A stretch of DNA of 64,000 nt from positions 1-64,000 of the forward strand of contig CAMAQH010000015.1 of NCBI GenBank assembly GCA_945860295.1. Reading direction: 5' to 3'. Numbering within the stretch: the first letter of the stretch is position 1; the number at the start of each line of letters is the position of its first letter. Below the pieces are notes generated by a model. The model had not been told where the DNA came from. It made no database searches and was given only the letters and a program-made list of their open reading frames with translations. The position numbers and the translations under genes were made by a program. Source of the stretch: Prosthecobacter debontii. Its GTDB lineage: Bacteria > Verrucomicrobiota > Verrucomicrobiia > Verrucomicrobiales > Verrucomicrobiaceae. This document shows positions 28,702 through 36,926 of the stretch, in pieces.

Positions 28702-30141
28702 CTACTTGGCAGTGGCAGCAGCCTTCTTGGCTTTGCGTTTTTCTTTTTTGGCTTCGGATTTGCCACCGGAGGTGCCTTCGCCATCACTCATTTTGCCTTG
28801 GGAGGAAGCAGGGATATTGATGGTAGGGAAGTGCTTGGCGAGTTCGGCTTTGAGAGCGGCGTGCTCGGGTTGGGTGACGAGGTTGGTCCACTCGTATTCG
28901 TCGTTGCTGTGATCGTAGAGTTCCTCGCCGCCATCAGCATAGCGGATGTAGCGCCAGCGGTCGGTGCGGACCGCGTGGTTGTTTTGGCCAAAGGTGGTGA
29001 CACCGACGCCTGACCAGGCTGCGGCCGGATCGGCGAGCAAGGGCTTGATGTTGTCGCCTTCGAGCCAGGCGGGTTTTGGCAAGGCATTGAGGTCGCAAAG
29101 AGTCGGATACACGCTCATGAAATCGACAGGGCTTTTGCAAATGCCACCAGGCTTGGTGACACCGGGAACGACCCAGATGAAGGGGGCACGTGTGGCTTCT
29201 TCCCAGAGCGCAAACTTACGCCAATGTTCTTTCTCACCGAGATGCCATCCGTGGTCGCCCCAGAAGACGATGATGGTGTTTTCTTTGTGCGGTGATTTAT
29301 CATACGCATCGAGCACACGACCAAGTTGACCATCCAGATACGAGATGGCGGCGAGGTAGGCCTGCACGGCTTCTTTCCAGCGCCCTGAGGCAAGCACGGC
29401 GGCGTGATCGCCCGTTGGCTTGGCCATTTTCACGCCTGCGGGTGGGATGTCGGAGAGATCGCCTTCTCTAGTTGGGGGCAGTTGGATCTCGGCCAGCGGA
29501 TGCATGTCGTAGTATTTCTGCGGTACGTTCCAAGGCATGTGCGGCTTGTGAAAACCAAGCGTGAGGAAGAATGGCTTCTCATGAGTCTTGCCGATCTCTG
29601 CGATGCCGAAATCCGCGATGCCGGTATCTGAAACGGCTTCGTCTCCGCCTTCGACGATGGGCCCGAAAGCGATGCCGCCGATGCTGCGGTCATCGACCCT
29701 ACCTTTGATGCTGCTCTCATTCTTAATGGTGGTCCATTGCTCCGGCCAGCCAAGTCCACCATGCCAGAGCTTGCCTGTGCCGAGCGTGTCATAACCTGCG
29801 TTCTTGAACTGCATGACGAGAGACACATCGGGCTTGAGCACCTTCTCGAACGGGTTGTTGTTGTCGTAGATACCGGTGGTGCCAGGGCGCTTGCCGCTGA
29901 GCAAGGCTGCGCGGGAAGGATTGCACACAGGAGCTGCGCATTGGGCATTGGTGAAGCTGACGCCCATCGAGGCAAGGCGATCGATGTTCGGCGTCTTCGT
30001 TTGTTTATTGCGTCCGAAATGACCGATCCAATGATTGAGATCGTCCACAGCGATGAACAGGACGTTGGGCTCGGCGGTTTCCACAGCAAATGACGAACCC
30101 AAAATGAGGAATGGCGAAAGTAGAACGAGCAGGTGCTTCAT
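28702..30141 (-). CDS. Secreted sulfatase (CNPSR type, iduronate-2-sulfatase-like)
   Basis: This enzyme has 479 residues from ATG 30141 (signal peptide MKHLLVLLSPFLILGSSFA). PNVLFIAVDDLNHWIG supplies the metal Asp pair and APVCNPSRAALLSG the formylglycine site at C73. LGFHKPHMPWNVPQKYYDM and VFWGDHGWHLGEKEHWRKFALWE are hallmarks of the iduronate-2-sulfatase branch, shared with the partial sulfatase at the window start. The C-terminal 30 residues are Lys/Ala/Glu-rich (EAKKEKRKAKKAAATAK). It stands 54 bases after the stop of the upstream sulfatase and probably belongs to the same operon. Confidence 0.92.
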   Translation of the reverse strand: MKHLLVLLSPFLILGSSFAVETAEPNVLFIAVDDLNHWIGHFGRNKQTKTPNIDRLASMGVSFTNAQCAAPVCNPSRAALLSGKRPGTTGIYDNNNPFEKVLKPDVSLVMQFKNAGYDTLGTGKLWHGGLGWPEQWTTIKNESSIKGRVDDRSIGGIAFGPIVEGGDEAVSDTGIADFGIAEIGKTHEKPFFLTLGFHKPHMPWNVPQKYYDMHPLAEIQLPPTREGDLSDIPPAGVKMAKPTGDHAAVLASGRWKEAVQAYLAAISYLDGQLGRVLDAYDKSPHKENTIIVFWGDHGWHLGEKEHWRKFALWEEATRAPFIWVVPGVTKPGGICKSPVDFMSVYPTLCDLNALPKPAWLEGDNIKPLLADPAAAWSGVGVTTFGQNNHAVRTDRWRYIRYADGGEELYDHSNDEYEWTNLVTQPEHAALKAELAKHFPTINIPASSQGKMSDGEGTSGGKSEAKKEKRKAKKAAATAK

Positions 30142-30195
30142 GGGCGTGGAAACGTGAGAGTTGGCGGATGATTTCAAAGAGTATGCGAAATGAAA

Positions 30196-31635
30196 TTACT
30201 CGGCCTTTTTCTTGGCCTTCCCTTTGCCGTTCTTCTTCGCCTTGGGGTGGCCTTCGTCACTTTTGCCTTGGCGGGTGTTGGCTAATTTTTCGGTCTCTAG
30301 GTCTTTGTCGCCTTGTTGGCTGATCCAGGCATCGAGTTCTTTTTGAAGCTTGGCTTTGATCTCTGCCAAAGCGGAATCAGTGGCGATGTTTTTCGTCTCG
30401 TAGGGGTCGGTTTGTAAATCGTAGAGTTCTTCGCCAGGGCGATTGAAAAGATGAGCGACACGAGCGGCGAGTGCGGGGTCGTTTTTCGCATCAGCTTGCC
30501 ATGACTCAATGGGTTCACCTTTGTGAATGCCGCCGATGGTATAGGTGAGCTCGGGTGCGAGATTACGGATGAGTTTGTAGCGTGTGTCGCGCACGGCTCG
30601 CATGGGATAGGGGCCGATGGCTCCATTGGTGCCGATGGTGGTGTGCTGGGCGAAGACATAATCTCGAAGGGTATCCGTCTCGCCGAGGAGCACGGTTAGA
30701 AAGCTGCGACCATCAAAGCCAGTGGCACCGTGAGCATCAGGACAGCCTACGTCGATCTTCGTGGGATCAATGCCTGCGGCGGCGAGGAAGGTGGGCGTAA
30801 CATCGACGTATTGCATGAGCGCAGAACTGCTGCTGCCGGGCTTCACTTTGCCAGGCCAACGCAGAATAGCCGAGGCATGGATGCCATTGTCATAGACACT
30901 CCATTTGCCGCCATAAGGGAAGCTACTGCCTTGCTCGCTCACGAAGAGGACGACGGTGCTCCCAGACTGCTTGGTGTCAGCGAGCATCTTCATCAGCGCG
31001 CCGACTTGTTCGTCTAGCTTGCTGATCTCGCCGAAGTATTTGGCGAGGGCGTCACGCGTGATGGCATTGTCATGAAAATAAGGCGGCACCGTGATCTTAG
31101 CAGGATCATACTTGGGTCCGCGACTCCAGGGACTATGCGGATCATTCGAAGCGAAGACCATGAACCAAGGCTGTGTGGCATCGCGAGTGACGAAAGAGTT
31201 CGTCTCGGTGAGATCATCAGCACCAGCAATGTGCTCATAAGGAAACGAGGCCGCCGGGCCGACGTGTTCCTTGTTCTGCAAGGCCACACGATAGCCTGCG
31301 GTCTTCAAATGCGTGAACAGGCTCTTGGTGCCTTCATAAACACGAGTGTGATTCGGATACGCGCCACTGCGGATGGGATAAAGGCCGGTGTAAAGTGAAT
31401 GGCGTGTGGGAGAACAACTCGTCGCAGGATTAAACATGCCCTTCAAGTGCATGGACCCACTGCGCAGCTTATCGAGGTTCGGCGTTTTGACATCGGGACT
31501 GCCTTCGTAACCGAGATCGCGCCAGCAGAGGTCATCGGCGATGATGATGAGAAAATTTGGCCGAGTTTCGGCGGCTTGTGTAAACCACGGAAGGCACAGA
31601 AGGCATGGAAGGAGCAGGTGGAGGATGGGTTTCAT
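30196..31635 (-). CDS. Secreted sulfatase (CSPTR type, heparan N-sulfatase-like)
   Basis: This 479-residue protein has ATG 31635 overlapping the stop of the upstream sulfatase (ATGA), so the two are translationally coupled. The signal peptide ends near FTQAAE. PNFLIIIADDLCWRDLGYEG and SCSPTRHSLYTG (formylglycine Cys at 74) define the active site. AYPNHTRVYEGTKSL resembles the N-sulfoglucosamine sulfohydrolase branch; this assignment is by eye. The protein ends in AKKNGKGKAKKKAE. Part of the signal peptide is encoded by a 9-bp repeat tract at 31584-31612. Confidence 0.92.
   Translation of the reverse strand: MKPILHLLLPCLLCLPWFTQAAETRPNFLIIIADDLCWRDLGYEGSPDVKTPNLDKLRSGSMHLKGMFNPATSCSPTRHSLYTGLYPIRSGAYPNHTRVYEGTKSLFTHLKTAGYRVALQNKEHVGPAASFPYEHIAGADDLTETNSFVTRDATQPWFMVFASNDPHSPWSRGPKYDPAKITVPPYFHDNAITRDALAKYFGEISKLDEQVGALMKMLADTKQSGSTVVLFVSEQGSSFPYGGKWSVYDNGIHASAILRWPGKVKPGSSSSALMQYVDVTPTFLAAAGIDPTKIDVGCPDAHGATGFDGRSFLTVLLGETDTLRDYVFAQHTTIGTNGAIGPYPMRAVRDTRYKLIRNLAPELTYTIGGIHKGEPIESWQADAKNDPALAARVAHLFNRPGEELYDLQTDPYETKNIATDSALAEIKAKLQKELDAWISQQGDKDLETEKLANTRQGKSDEGHPKAKKNGKGKAKKKAE
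31584..31612. repeat. 9-bp repeat tract within a signal-peptide coding region
   Basis: On the plus strand the tract reads as near-tandem 9-mers of the form CRGAAGGCA (CGGAAGGCA, CAGAAGGCA, then TGGAAGG). Its complement encodes the LLCLPWF part of the sulfatase signal peptide. From memory, similar tracts occur as dispersed intergenic repeats in Verrucomicrobia and Planctomycetes. Confidence 0.5.
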
Positions 31636-33011
31636 TTCGAGGCCTTCTTGGCTTGTTTGCCGATCAGCGTGACGGGTTCACCTTGAAGAAGCGGTTTGCC
31701 GAAAACGGTTTGGGTGTCGCCTTGTTGCTTCATCCAGGCGTCGAGATCGCTGCGCATGGTGGTGAGGCGCTCGGCTTGTTTTGGATCGGTGGCGAGGTTG
31801 TGGAGTTCGTTGGGGTCGTTGGCGAGGTCGTAGAATTCTTCGGCAGGGCGTGTGGTGAAGCGCTTCACGGTGGCTGCGGCGGCGGGATCATTTTCGGCAG
31901 CGGTGAGCCAGGTTTTCCAATACACGAGTCCGCTGGGGCCAGTGGAGCGCGAGATGTGGCTGTGATGCTGAAACTCGGGATGCAGATTGCGGATGTATTT
32001 CCAGTCGCGGGTGCGGACGCTGCGGATGGGATAGACGTTGAAGTCGCCATCGCCGCTGTGCGTGGCGAAGATGTGGTCACGATGCGTGGTGGTGGTGCCG
32101 CGCAGGATTCCGGCGAACGATTTGCCGTCGATGCCTTCAGGGACTTTCCCGCCGCCGAGTTCAATGAAGGTAGGCAGCAAATCAGGCCAGCAGACCATCG
32201 CGTCGCTGGTGGTGGCCGGTTTCACCGTGCCAGGCCAGGCGATGATGAGTGGGATGCGGATGCCTGCATCGTAGAGGTTCCATTTGCCAAAGGGCCACTG
32301 GCCACCGTGATCAGCGGTGTAGATGAAGAGCGTGTCGCCAGCGATTTTCTTGCGAGCGAGAGTACGGACCTCGCCAAGCAGCGTGTCGGACTTGGTGATG
32401 TCGGTAAGGTAGCTCGCCCGCTGCTCCCGCGTGACGGTGGTGTCCACATGCGTGGGCGGGATCGTGACCTTGGCCGGATCGTAGCTGCGCTCCTCGCTCC
32501 ACGGCACATGCGGATGGCGTGTGCCAACGAAAAGGCAGAGCGGCTTCTTCGATGTGCGCTCGTTGAGGAACTTCGCCACCTCAGCGGTGTCGGAGATGCC
32601 GACTGGCGGCCCGATCACCGTATCAAAGTCATAGAACTTGGCCCAACCGCTGTGCGCGACCTTACCGATGATCGCCATTTCGTAACCAAGACTGCGAAGC
32701 ACGGTGGGCAACGACGGCACCTCAGGCCGCTTGGCCTTGTGATTGGCCTCCGCCCCATTTCGTGCCGACCAAAGCCCCGTCAGCAACGCCGTGCGGCTCG
32801 GTCCACACGCAGGCGAGGCGATAAAAGCGTGCGTGAACTTCAATCCCTCCTCCGCGAGCCTCTTCATATTTGGTGTGCGGACCTCAGTGGAGCCGTAGGC
32901 CTGCGAATCGAGCTGACTGTGATCGTCCGAGATGAAGACGACAATGTTGGGCTGGGCCGCGAAAGCGGAGAGCAGCGGGCAAAGGGCGAGGAGGAACAAA
33001 AGGCGTTTCAT
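31632..33011 (-). CDS. Secreted sulfatase (CGPSR type, heparan N-sulfatase-like), first of five
   Basis: This enzyme has 459 residues with signal peptide MKRLLFLLALCPLLSAFAA. QPNIVVFISDDHSQLD carries the metal Asp pair and SPACGPSRTALLTG the formylglycine Cys at 69. SARNGAEANHKAKRPEVPSL and the GKVAHSGW segment fit the heparan N-sulfatase (sulfoglucosamine sulfohydrolase) branch. The C-terminus, GKQAKKASK, is basic like the other four. It is the promoter-proximal gene of the five-sulfatase run and stands back to back with the DUF1552 gene across a 131-base gap, which should contain promoters for both directions. Confidence 0.92.
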   Translation of the reverse strand: MKRLLFLLALCPLLSAFAAQPNIVVFISDDHSQLDSQAYGSTEVRTPNMKRLAEEGLKFTHAFIASPACGPSRTALLTGLWSARNGAEANHKAKRPEVPSLPTVLRSLGYEMAIIGKVAHSGWAKFYDFDTVIGPPVGISDTAEVAKFLNERTSKKPLCLFVGTRHPHVPWSEERSYDPAKVTIPPTHVDTTVTREQRASYLTDITKSDTLLGEVRTLARKKIAGDTLFIYTADHGGQWPFGKWNLYDAGIRIPLIIAWPGTVKPATTSDAMVCWPDLLPTFIELGGGKVPEGIDGKSFAGILRGTTTTHRDHIFATHSGDGDFNVYPIRSVRTRDWKYIRNLHPEFQHHSHISRSTGPSGLVYWKTWLTAAENDPAAAATVKRFTTRPAEEFYDLANDPNELHNLATDPKQAERLTTMRSDLDAWMKQQGDTQTVFGKPLLQGEPVTLIGKQAKKASK

Positions 33012-33142
33012 GATCGGCGGGAGCCTGTGAACTGGCTGGTTGGGGCGAATGTTGCGGCTTTTTACTCACCGCTGGCCCTGGCCTGCTCTCTGCTGCAACA
33101 ATCTGACCTTCCTGCTCGTTCCCATTGCCTCCAAATTCATTC

Positions 33143-34408
33143 ATGAATCGTCGTCACTTTCTTCTCAGTTCTATCGGCACCACACTGGCGTTGCCGGGCA
33201 TGTCCTCGCTCATGGCCAAGACCGTCGGCGGCTCTGTACAGTCGGCGAAAGGAGCGGGCATGGGTGCCCGGCGCTTTGTGGCGATTGGGAATTTGCTCGG
33301 CTACCAGACGAAGAGCCTGTTCCCGACGACCCAGGGCCGCAGCTACGAGAAGACGACGCTGCTGGAGCCGCTCTGGGACATTCGCGACAAGATGACGGTG
33401 TATCGCGGCCTCGATCACGGCATCAAAGGCGGGCATTTCGCGGTGCATTCGTTTCTCTCGGGTGTGCTCAATTCCGAGGTGCAGAATCGCCCGGAGGGCA
33501 ATGTGACCATCGACCAGTATCTCGCGGACGAGGTGGGCTTTGAGACTCGGTTTCCGGCGCTTACGGTGGGTTCGGAAGGCGGCATCCATGGCGGCTGCCA
33601 GATCGCGTGGACGAAATCGGGCGTGCGTGTGCCACCGGTGACGAATCCGGCGGAGTTGTTCGAGAAACTCTTCGTGACCGACTCGAAGGAGCGCCAGGCT
33701 CGTCGCATGCAGGAAAATCAGGTGCAGGCCTCGATCCTCGATTCCGTTTTAGACGAGGCGAACCGCCTGTCGAAGCAGGTGAACAAAGAGGACAAGGACA
33801 AGCTCGACGAATACCTGACCTCAGTGCGCGATGTCGAAAAGCGCCTGGAACTGCGCAAGCGCTGGACGAATCAGCCGAAGCCGAAAGCGCCCTTCGACAA
33901 GCCTGCGAACCGCAACGCGGTCGAGGATCTACCGCTGCTGTATGAGATGATCGCGCTCGCCTTGCAGTCGGACAGCACACGCATCGCCACGCTGGAGATC
34001 GGCGGTGATTTCATGCCGCAGCATCTCGGCATCAAGAAAGACTGGCACGGCCTCTCGCATCACGGCAACGCCCCCGAGGCCATCGCTGACCTCATCACGC
34101 TGGAGAAATATCAGATCGAGCACTACGGCAAATTCGTCGCCCGACTCGCGAAGATGAACGACGGCGAGCGCACGCTACTCGACTCAACAACCGTGCTTTT
34201 CGGCAGCGGCATGGGCGATGGCAATTCGCACAAGAACTCCGACCTGCCCATCCTCCTCGCTGGCGGCGGCTACAAGCACGGTGAATTCCGCGAAGTCCCG
34301 CGTGAAGGCATTAACAAAGTGCCGCTGTGCAATCTCTTCGTCGATATCGCCCAGAAGATGGGCGTGGAGATCGATTCCTTTGGTAATAGCACCGGGCGGT
34401 TTGCGTGA
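33143..34408 (+). CDS. DUF1552 protein, Tat-exported
   Basis: This 421-residue protein is counted from ATG 33143; an earlier in-frame start at 33125 is less likely because MNRRHFLLSSIG is a proper twin-arginine signal. The body carries the family blocks YRGLDHGIKGGHFAVHSFLSG, NVTIDQYLADEVG, LLFGSGMGDGNSHKNSDLPILLAGGG and a charged helical stretch (EDKDKLDEYLTSVRDVEKRLELRKRW). Export in a folded state through Tat suggests a cofactor or metal site; the function of DUF1552 (PF07586) is not established. The stop codon overlaps the start of the DUF1592-type gene, so the pair is coupled. Confidence 0.92.
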   Translation: MNRRHFLLSSIGTTLALPGMSSLMAKTVGGSVQSAKGAGMGARRFVAIGNLLGYQTKSLFPTTQGRSYEKTTLLEPLWDIRDKMTVYRGLDHGIKGGHFAVHSFLSGVLNSEVQNRPEGNVTIDQYLADEVGFETRFPALTVGSEGGIHGGCQIAWTKSGVRVPPVTNPAELFEKLFVTDSKERQARRMQENQVQASILDSVLDEANRLSKQVNKEDKDKLDEYLTSVRDVEKRLELRKRWTNQPKPKAPFDKPANRNAVEDLPLLYEMIALALQSDSTRIATLEIGGDFMPQHLGIKKDWHGLSHHGNAPEAIADLITLEKYQIEHYGKFVARLAKMNDGERTLLDSTTVLFGSGMGDGNSHKNSDLPILLAGGGYKHGEFREVPREGINKVPLCNLFVDIAQKMGVEIDSFGNSTGRFA

Positions 34409-36897
34409 TGGGCATCTTTCGTCACTCCTATTTCGTCGCCAGCATGGCGGCGATGGTTTTCGTGTCATCTGCGCACGCCGCCGATATGCCACCGAAGCTC
34501 GTGCAGCAGTTCCTCGGCAAATACTGCCTGGAGTGCCACGACGCGGATGTGCAGAAGGGCGACCGCGCTTTTGATGCGTTCGCGCTACCGCTGAAGTCCG
34601 TGGCGGATCTCATCGAGGCGCGGGACATCATCGACCAGCTCACGCTGAAGGAGATGCCGCCGAAGAAAGCCGATCAGCCGAAGGACGATGAGCGCATCGC
34701 GATGATCCGCGCCTTGCGTGATGGCACGGTGGCCGCCCATGCGAAATTTCAGACCACCGGCAGCCGCACGGTGATGCGCCGCCTTTCCAGCCGCGAGTAT
34801 GAGAACACGCTCGCGGTGCTGTTTGGCCGTCGCGTGGATACGCTGGGCCTCACGGCGGATTTCCCGAAGGAGAAGACCACCGAGCACATGGACACCATCG
34901 GCAAGTCGCTCGTGACCTCAGGCTTCCTCGTGGATCAATATTTTCAGTCGGCGAACCGCCTCGTCGAGACACGCCTTGGCAAACCGGCGATGGAGCCCAA
35001 GGATTGGAAGTTCAACAGCCACTTCGTGCAATACGAGGAGCTGCAGGGCTCGCACAAAAGCGCCTTCAATTACCGCTACCTCAATCTCTACGAGCAACCA
35101 AACACCGACACACGCCAGGGCGGCTACGGCCACATTGAGGACTTCCTGAAAGGCGTGCCCATCTCCGGCCTCTACGATCTCGAAGTCGAGGCCACGGCGC
35201 TGCATCGCGACACGCATTACGATCCCGCCATCTTCGGCATCGACTTCTCGGAGCCCTTCATCCTCGGCGTCGTGCCGGGCGATGTCACCAAAGGTCACAT
35301 CCATTACCCGCAGGCCATCGAGCCGCTGCTAGCCAGCGCTGTGGTGCCGGACAACACGCCCACTAGGTTCAAATTCCGCGTGTGGCTCGAAGCCGGGCAA
35401 ACACCGCGTTTCATCTTCCCGAACGGCCCCTTTGAATCCCGCGCCTCCGTCGTCACGATCAACAAAAAGTATAAAAATGAGTTCAAGAGCGATGTCGGCT
35501 CATCCGGTGTCGGTCGTGCTCACATTTTAAAGGAGGGCAAGCTCCCGCACATCCGCATCAGCGAGATCAAGATCCACGGCCCCGTGCCCGAAAATCCCAG
35601 CGCCGAAGAAGTCGCCGTTTTCGGCAAAGATGGCTTCCAAGAACCTAGTGCGTTCAACCAAATAAATGTCTTCGCCGAAAAAGCGTATCGCCGACCACTC
35701 ACCGATGCCGACCGCCAGCCCATCCGTGCGCTTTATGACAAACGCATCGCCGAAAAAGCCTCGCCACGACAGGCCGCGCTCGATGCCGTGAAGCTCATCC
35801 TTTGCTCACCGAGCTTCCTCTACCTCAGCGAGATCACCGACGAGTCCGCGAAAGCTCTGAAGTCTCATGACCTTGCCACCCGCCTCTCCTTTGCCCTCTG
35901 GGCCACACCTCCCGATGAAGCGCTGCTCGCCTCCGCTGAGTCCGGCAAGCTCACGCAAGCTGCCGAGCTAAGAAAACACATCGAGCGCATGCTCAGCGAT
36001 GAACGAATCAACGGCTTCGTGAACGGCTTTCTCGATAGCTGGCTGAACCTCCGCGACCTCGGCTCCCAGCCGCCGCCGCGTGAAGTCGTGCGCTTCTACT
36101 ATGCCGAGGATCTGCCCACCTCGATGAAGAACGAAGCGCGGCTCTTTTTCCGCGATCTGCTCAAAAACAACGGCTCCGTCGCTCAATTCATCGACTGCGA
36201 CCACACCTTCGTGGACAAGAAACTCGCCAAACTCTACGAACTGCCCGAGGCGAAGACTCTGCGCCTCGCCGACGGCTTCAAGAAAGTCAGCCTCAAAGGC
36301 AACAACCATCGCGGCGGCCTACTCGGCATGGCTGGCGTGCTCACCGTCAGCGCAAACGGCGTCGAGACCTCGCCCGTCACGCGTGGTGTTTGGGTCAGTG
36401 AAAACATCCTCGGCATCCAGCCGCCACCGCCACCGGATGTCGTGCCCGCTATTGATCCCGATGTCAGCGGCGCCACCACCATCCGCGAACGCCTCGCCAA
36501 GCACCGCGCCGATGCCGCCTGCGCCGAGTGCCATCGCAAGATCGACCCACTCGGCTTCAGCCTCGAAGCCTACGACCCCGTTGGCCGCTGGCGCCAAAAA
36601 TACCCCGCCGCCAACAAGAAGACTAAACCCGCCGAGATCGACACCACCGGCGAATTCCCTTCCGGCGAGACCTACAACGACTTCGCCGCCTTCAAGAAGA
36701 TCATCCACGACACCCGTGCCGATCATTTCAGCCGGCACCTCATCCGTCAGCTCCTCACCTACACCACCGGCCGTATCATGGAGCTCAACGATGACCACCT
36801 CATCGACCAACTCCACGACCAAGCGAAGAAGCAGGGCCTCGGCCTGAAAACGCTCATGACCGAGTGCCTGATGAGCGAGGTGTTTCGGTCGAGGTGA
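34408..36897 (+). CDS. DUF1592-type exported diheme protein (PSCyt1/DUF1587/1592/1588/1585 layout)
   Basis: This 829-residue protein has ATG 34408 sharing one base with the upstream stop (TGATG). A signal peptide ends near SSAHAA. Two heme-attachment motifs are present: CLECH at residues 40-44 near the N-terminus and CAECH at 705-709. The order of blocks matches the planctomycete-type layout: cytochrome-like domain, RRLSSREYENTLAVLFG (DUF1587), AYRRPLTDADRQPIRALYD (DUF1595), LATRLSFALWATPPDEALL (DUF1592), NHRGGLLGMAGVLTVSANG and KIDPLGFSLEAYDPVGRWR (DUF1588), and a C-terminal FSRHLIRQLLTYTTGR (DUF1585). It presumably carries electrons in the periplasm with its DUF1552 partner. The reaction is unknown. 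Confidence 0.93.
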   Translation: MGIFRHSYFVASMAAMVFVSSAHAADMPPKLVQQFLGKYCLECHDADVQKGDRAFDAFALPLKSVADLIEARDIIDQLTLKEMPPKKADQPKDDERIAMIRALRDGTVAAHAKFQTTGSRTVMRRLSSREYENTLAVLFGRRVDTLGLTADFPKEKTTEHMDTIGKSLVTSGFLVDQYFQSANRLVETRLGKPAMEPKDWKFNSHFVQYEELQGSHKSAFNYRYLNLYEQPNTDTRQGGYGHIEDFLKGVPISGLYDLEVEATALHRDTHYDPAIFGIDFSEPFILGVVPGDVTKGHIHYPQAIEPLLASAVVPDNTPTRFKFRVWLEAGQTPRFIFPNGPFESRASVVTINKKYKNEFKSDVGSSGVGRAHILKEGKLPHIRISEIKIHGPVPENPSAEEVAVFGKDGFQEPSAFNQINVFAEKAYRRPLTDADRQPIRALYDKRIAEKASPRQAALDAVKLILCSPSFLYLSEITDESAKALKSHDLATRLSFALWATPPDEALLASAESGKLTQAAELRKHIERMLSDERINGFVNGFLDSWLNLRDLGSQPPPREVVRFYYAEDLPTSMKNEARLFFRDLLKNNGSVAQFIDCDHTFVDKKLAKLYELPEAKTLRLADGFKKVSLKGNNHRGGLLGMAGVLTVSANGVETSPVTRGVWVSENILGIQPPPPPDVVPAIDPDVSGATTIRERLAKHRADAACAECHRKIDPLGFSLEAYDPVGRWRQKYPAANKKTKPAEIDTTGEFPSGETYNDFAAFKKIIHDTRADHFSRHLIRQLLTYTTGRIMELNDDHLIDQLHDQAKKQGLGLKTLMTECLMSEVFRSR

Positions 36898-36926
36898 TTT
36901 GATAAAGGGCTGCAGCTTCAACTACC

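Noticed and set aside
31605-33146. Long open frame of 513 codons on the plus strand
   Set aside because: It lies opposite a clear sulfatase, shows no domain or signal peptide, and its composition is that of a reverse-strand shadow.
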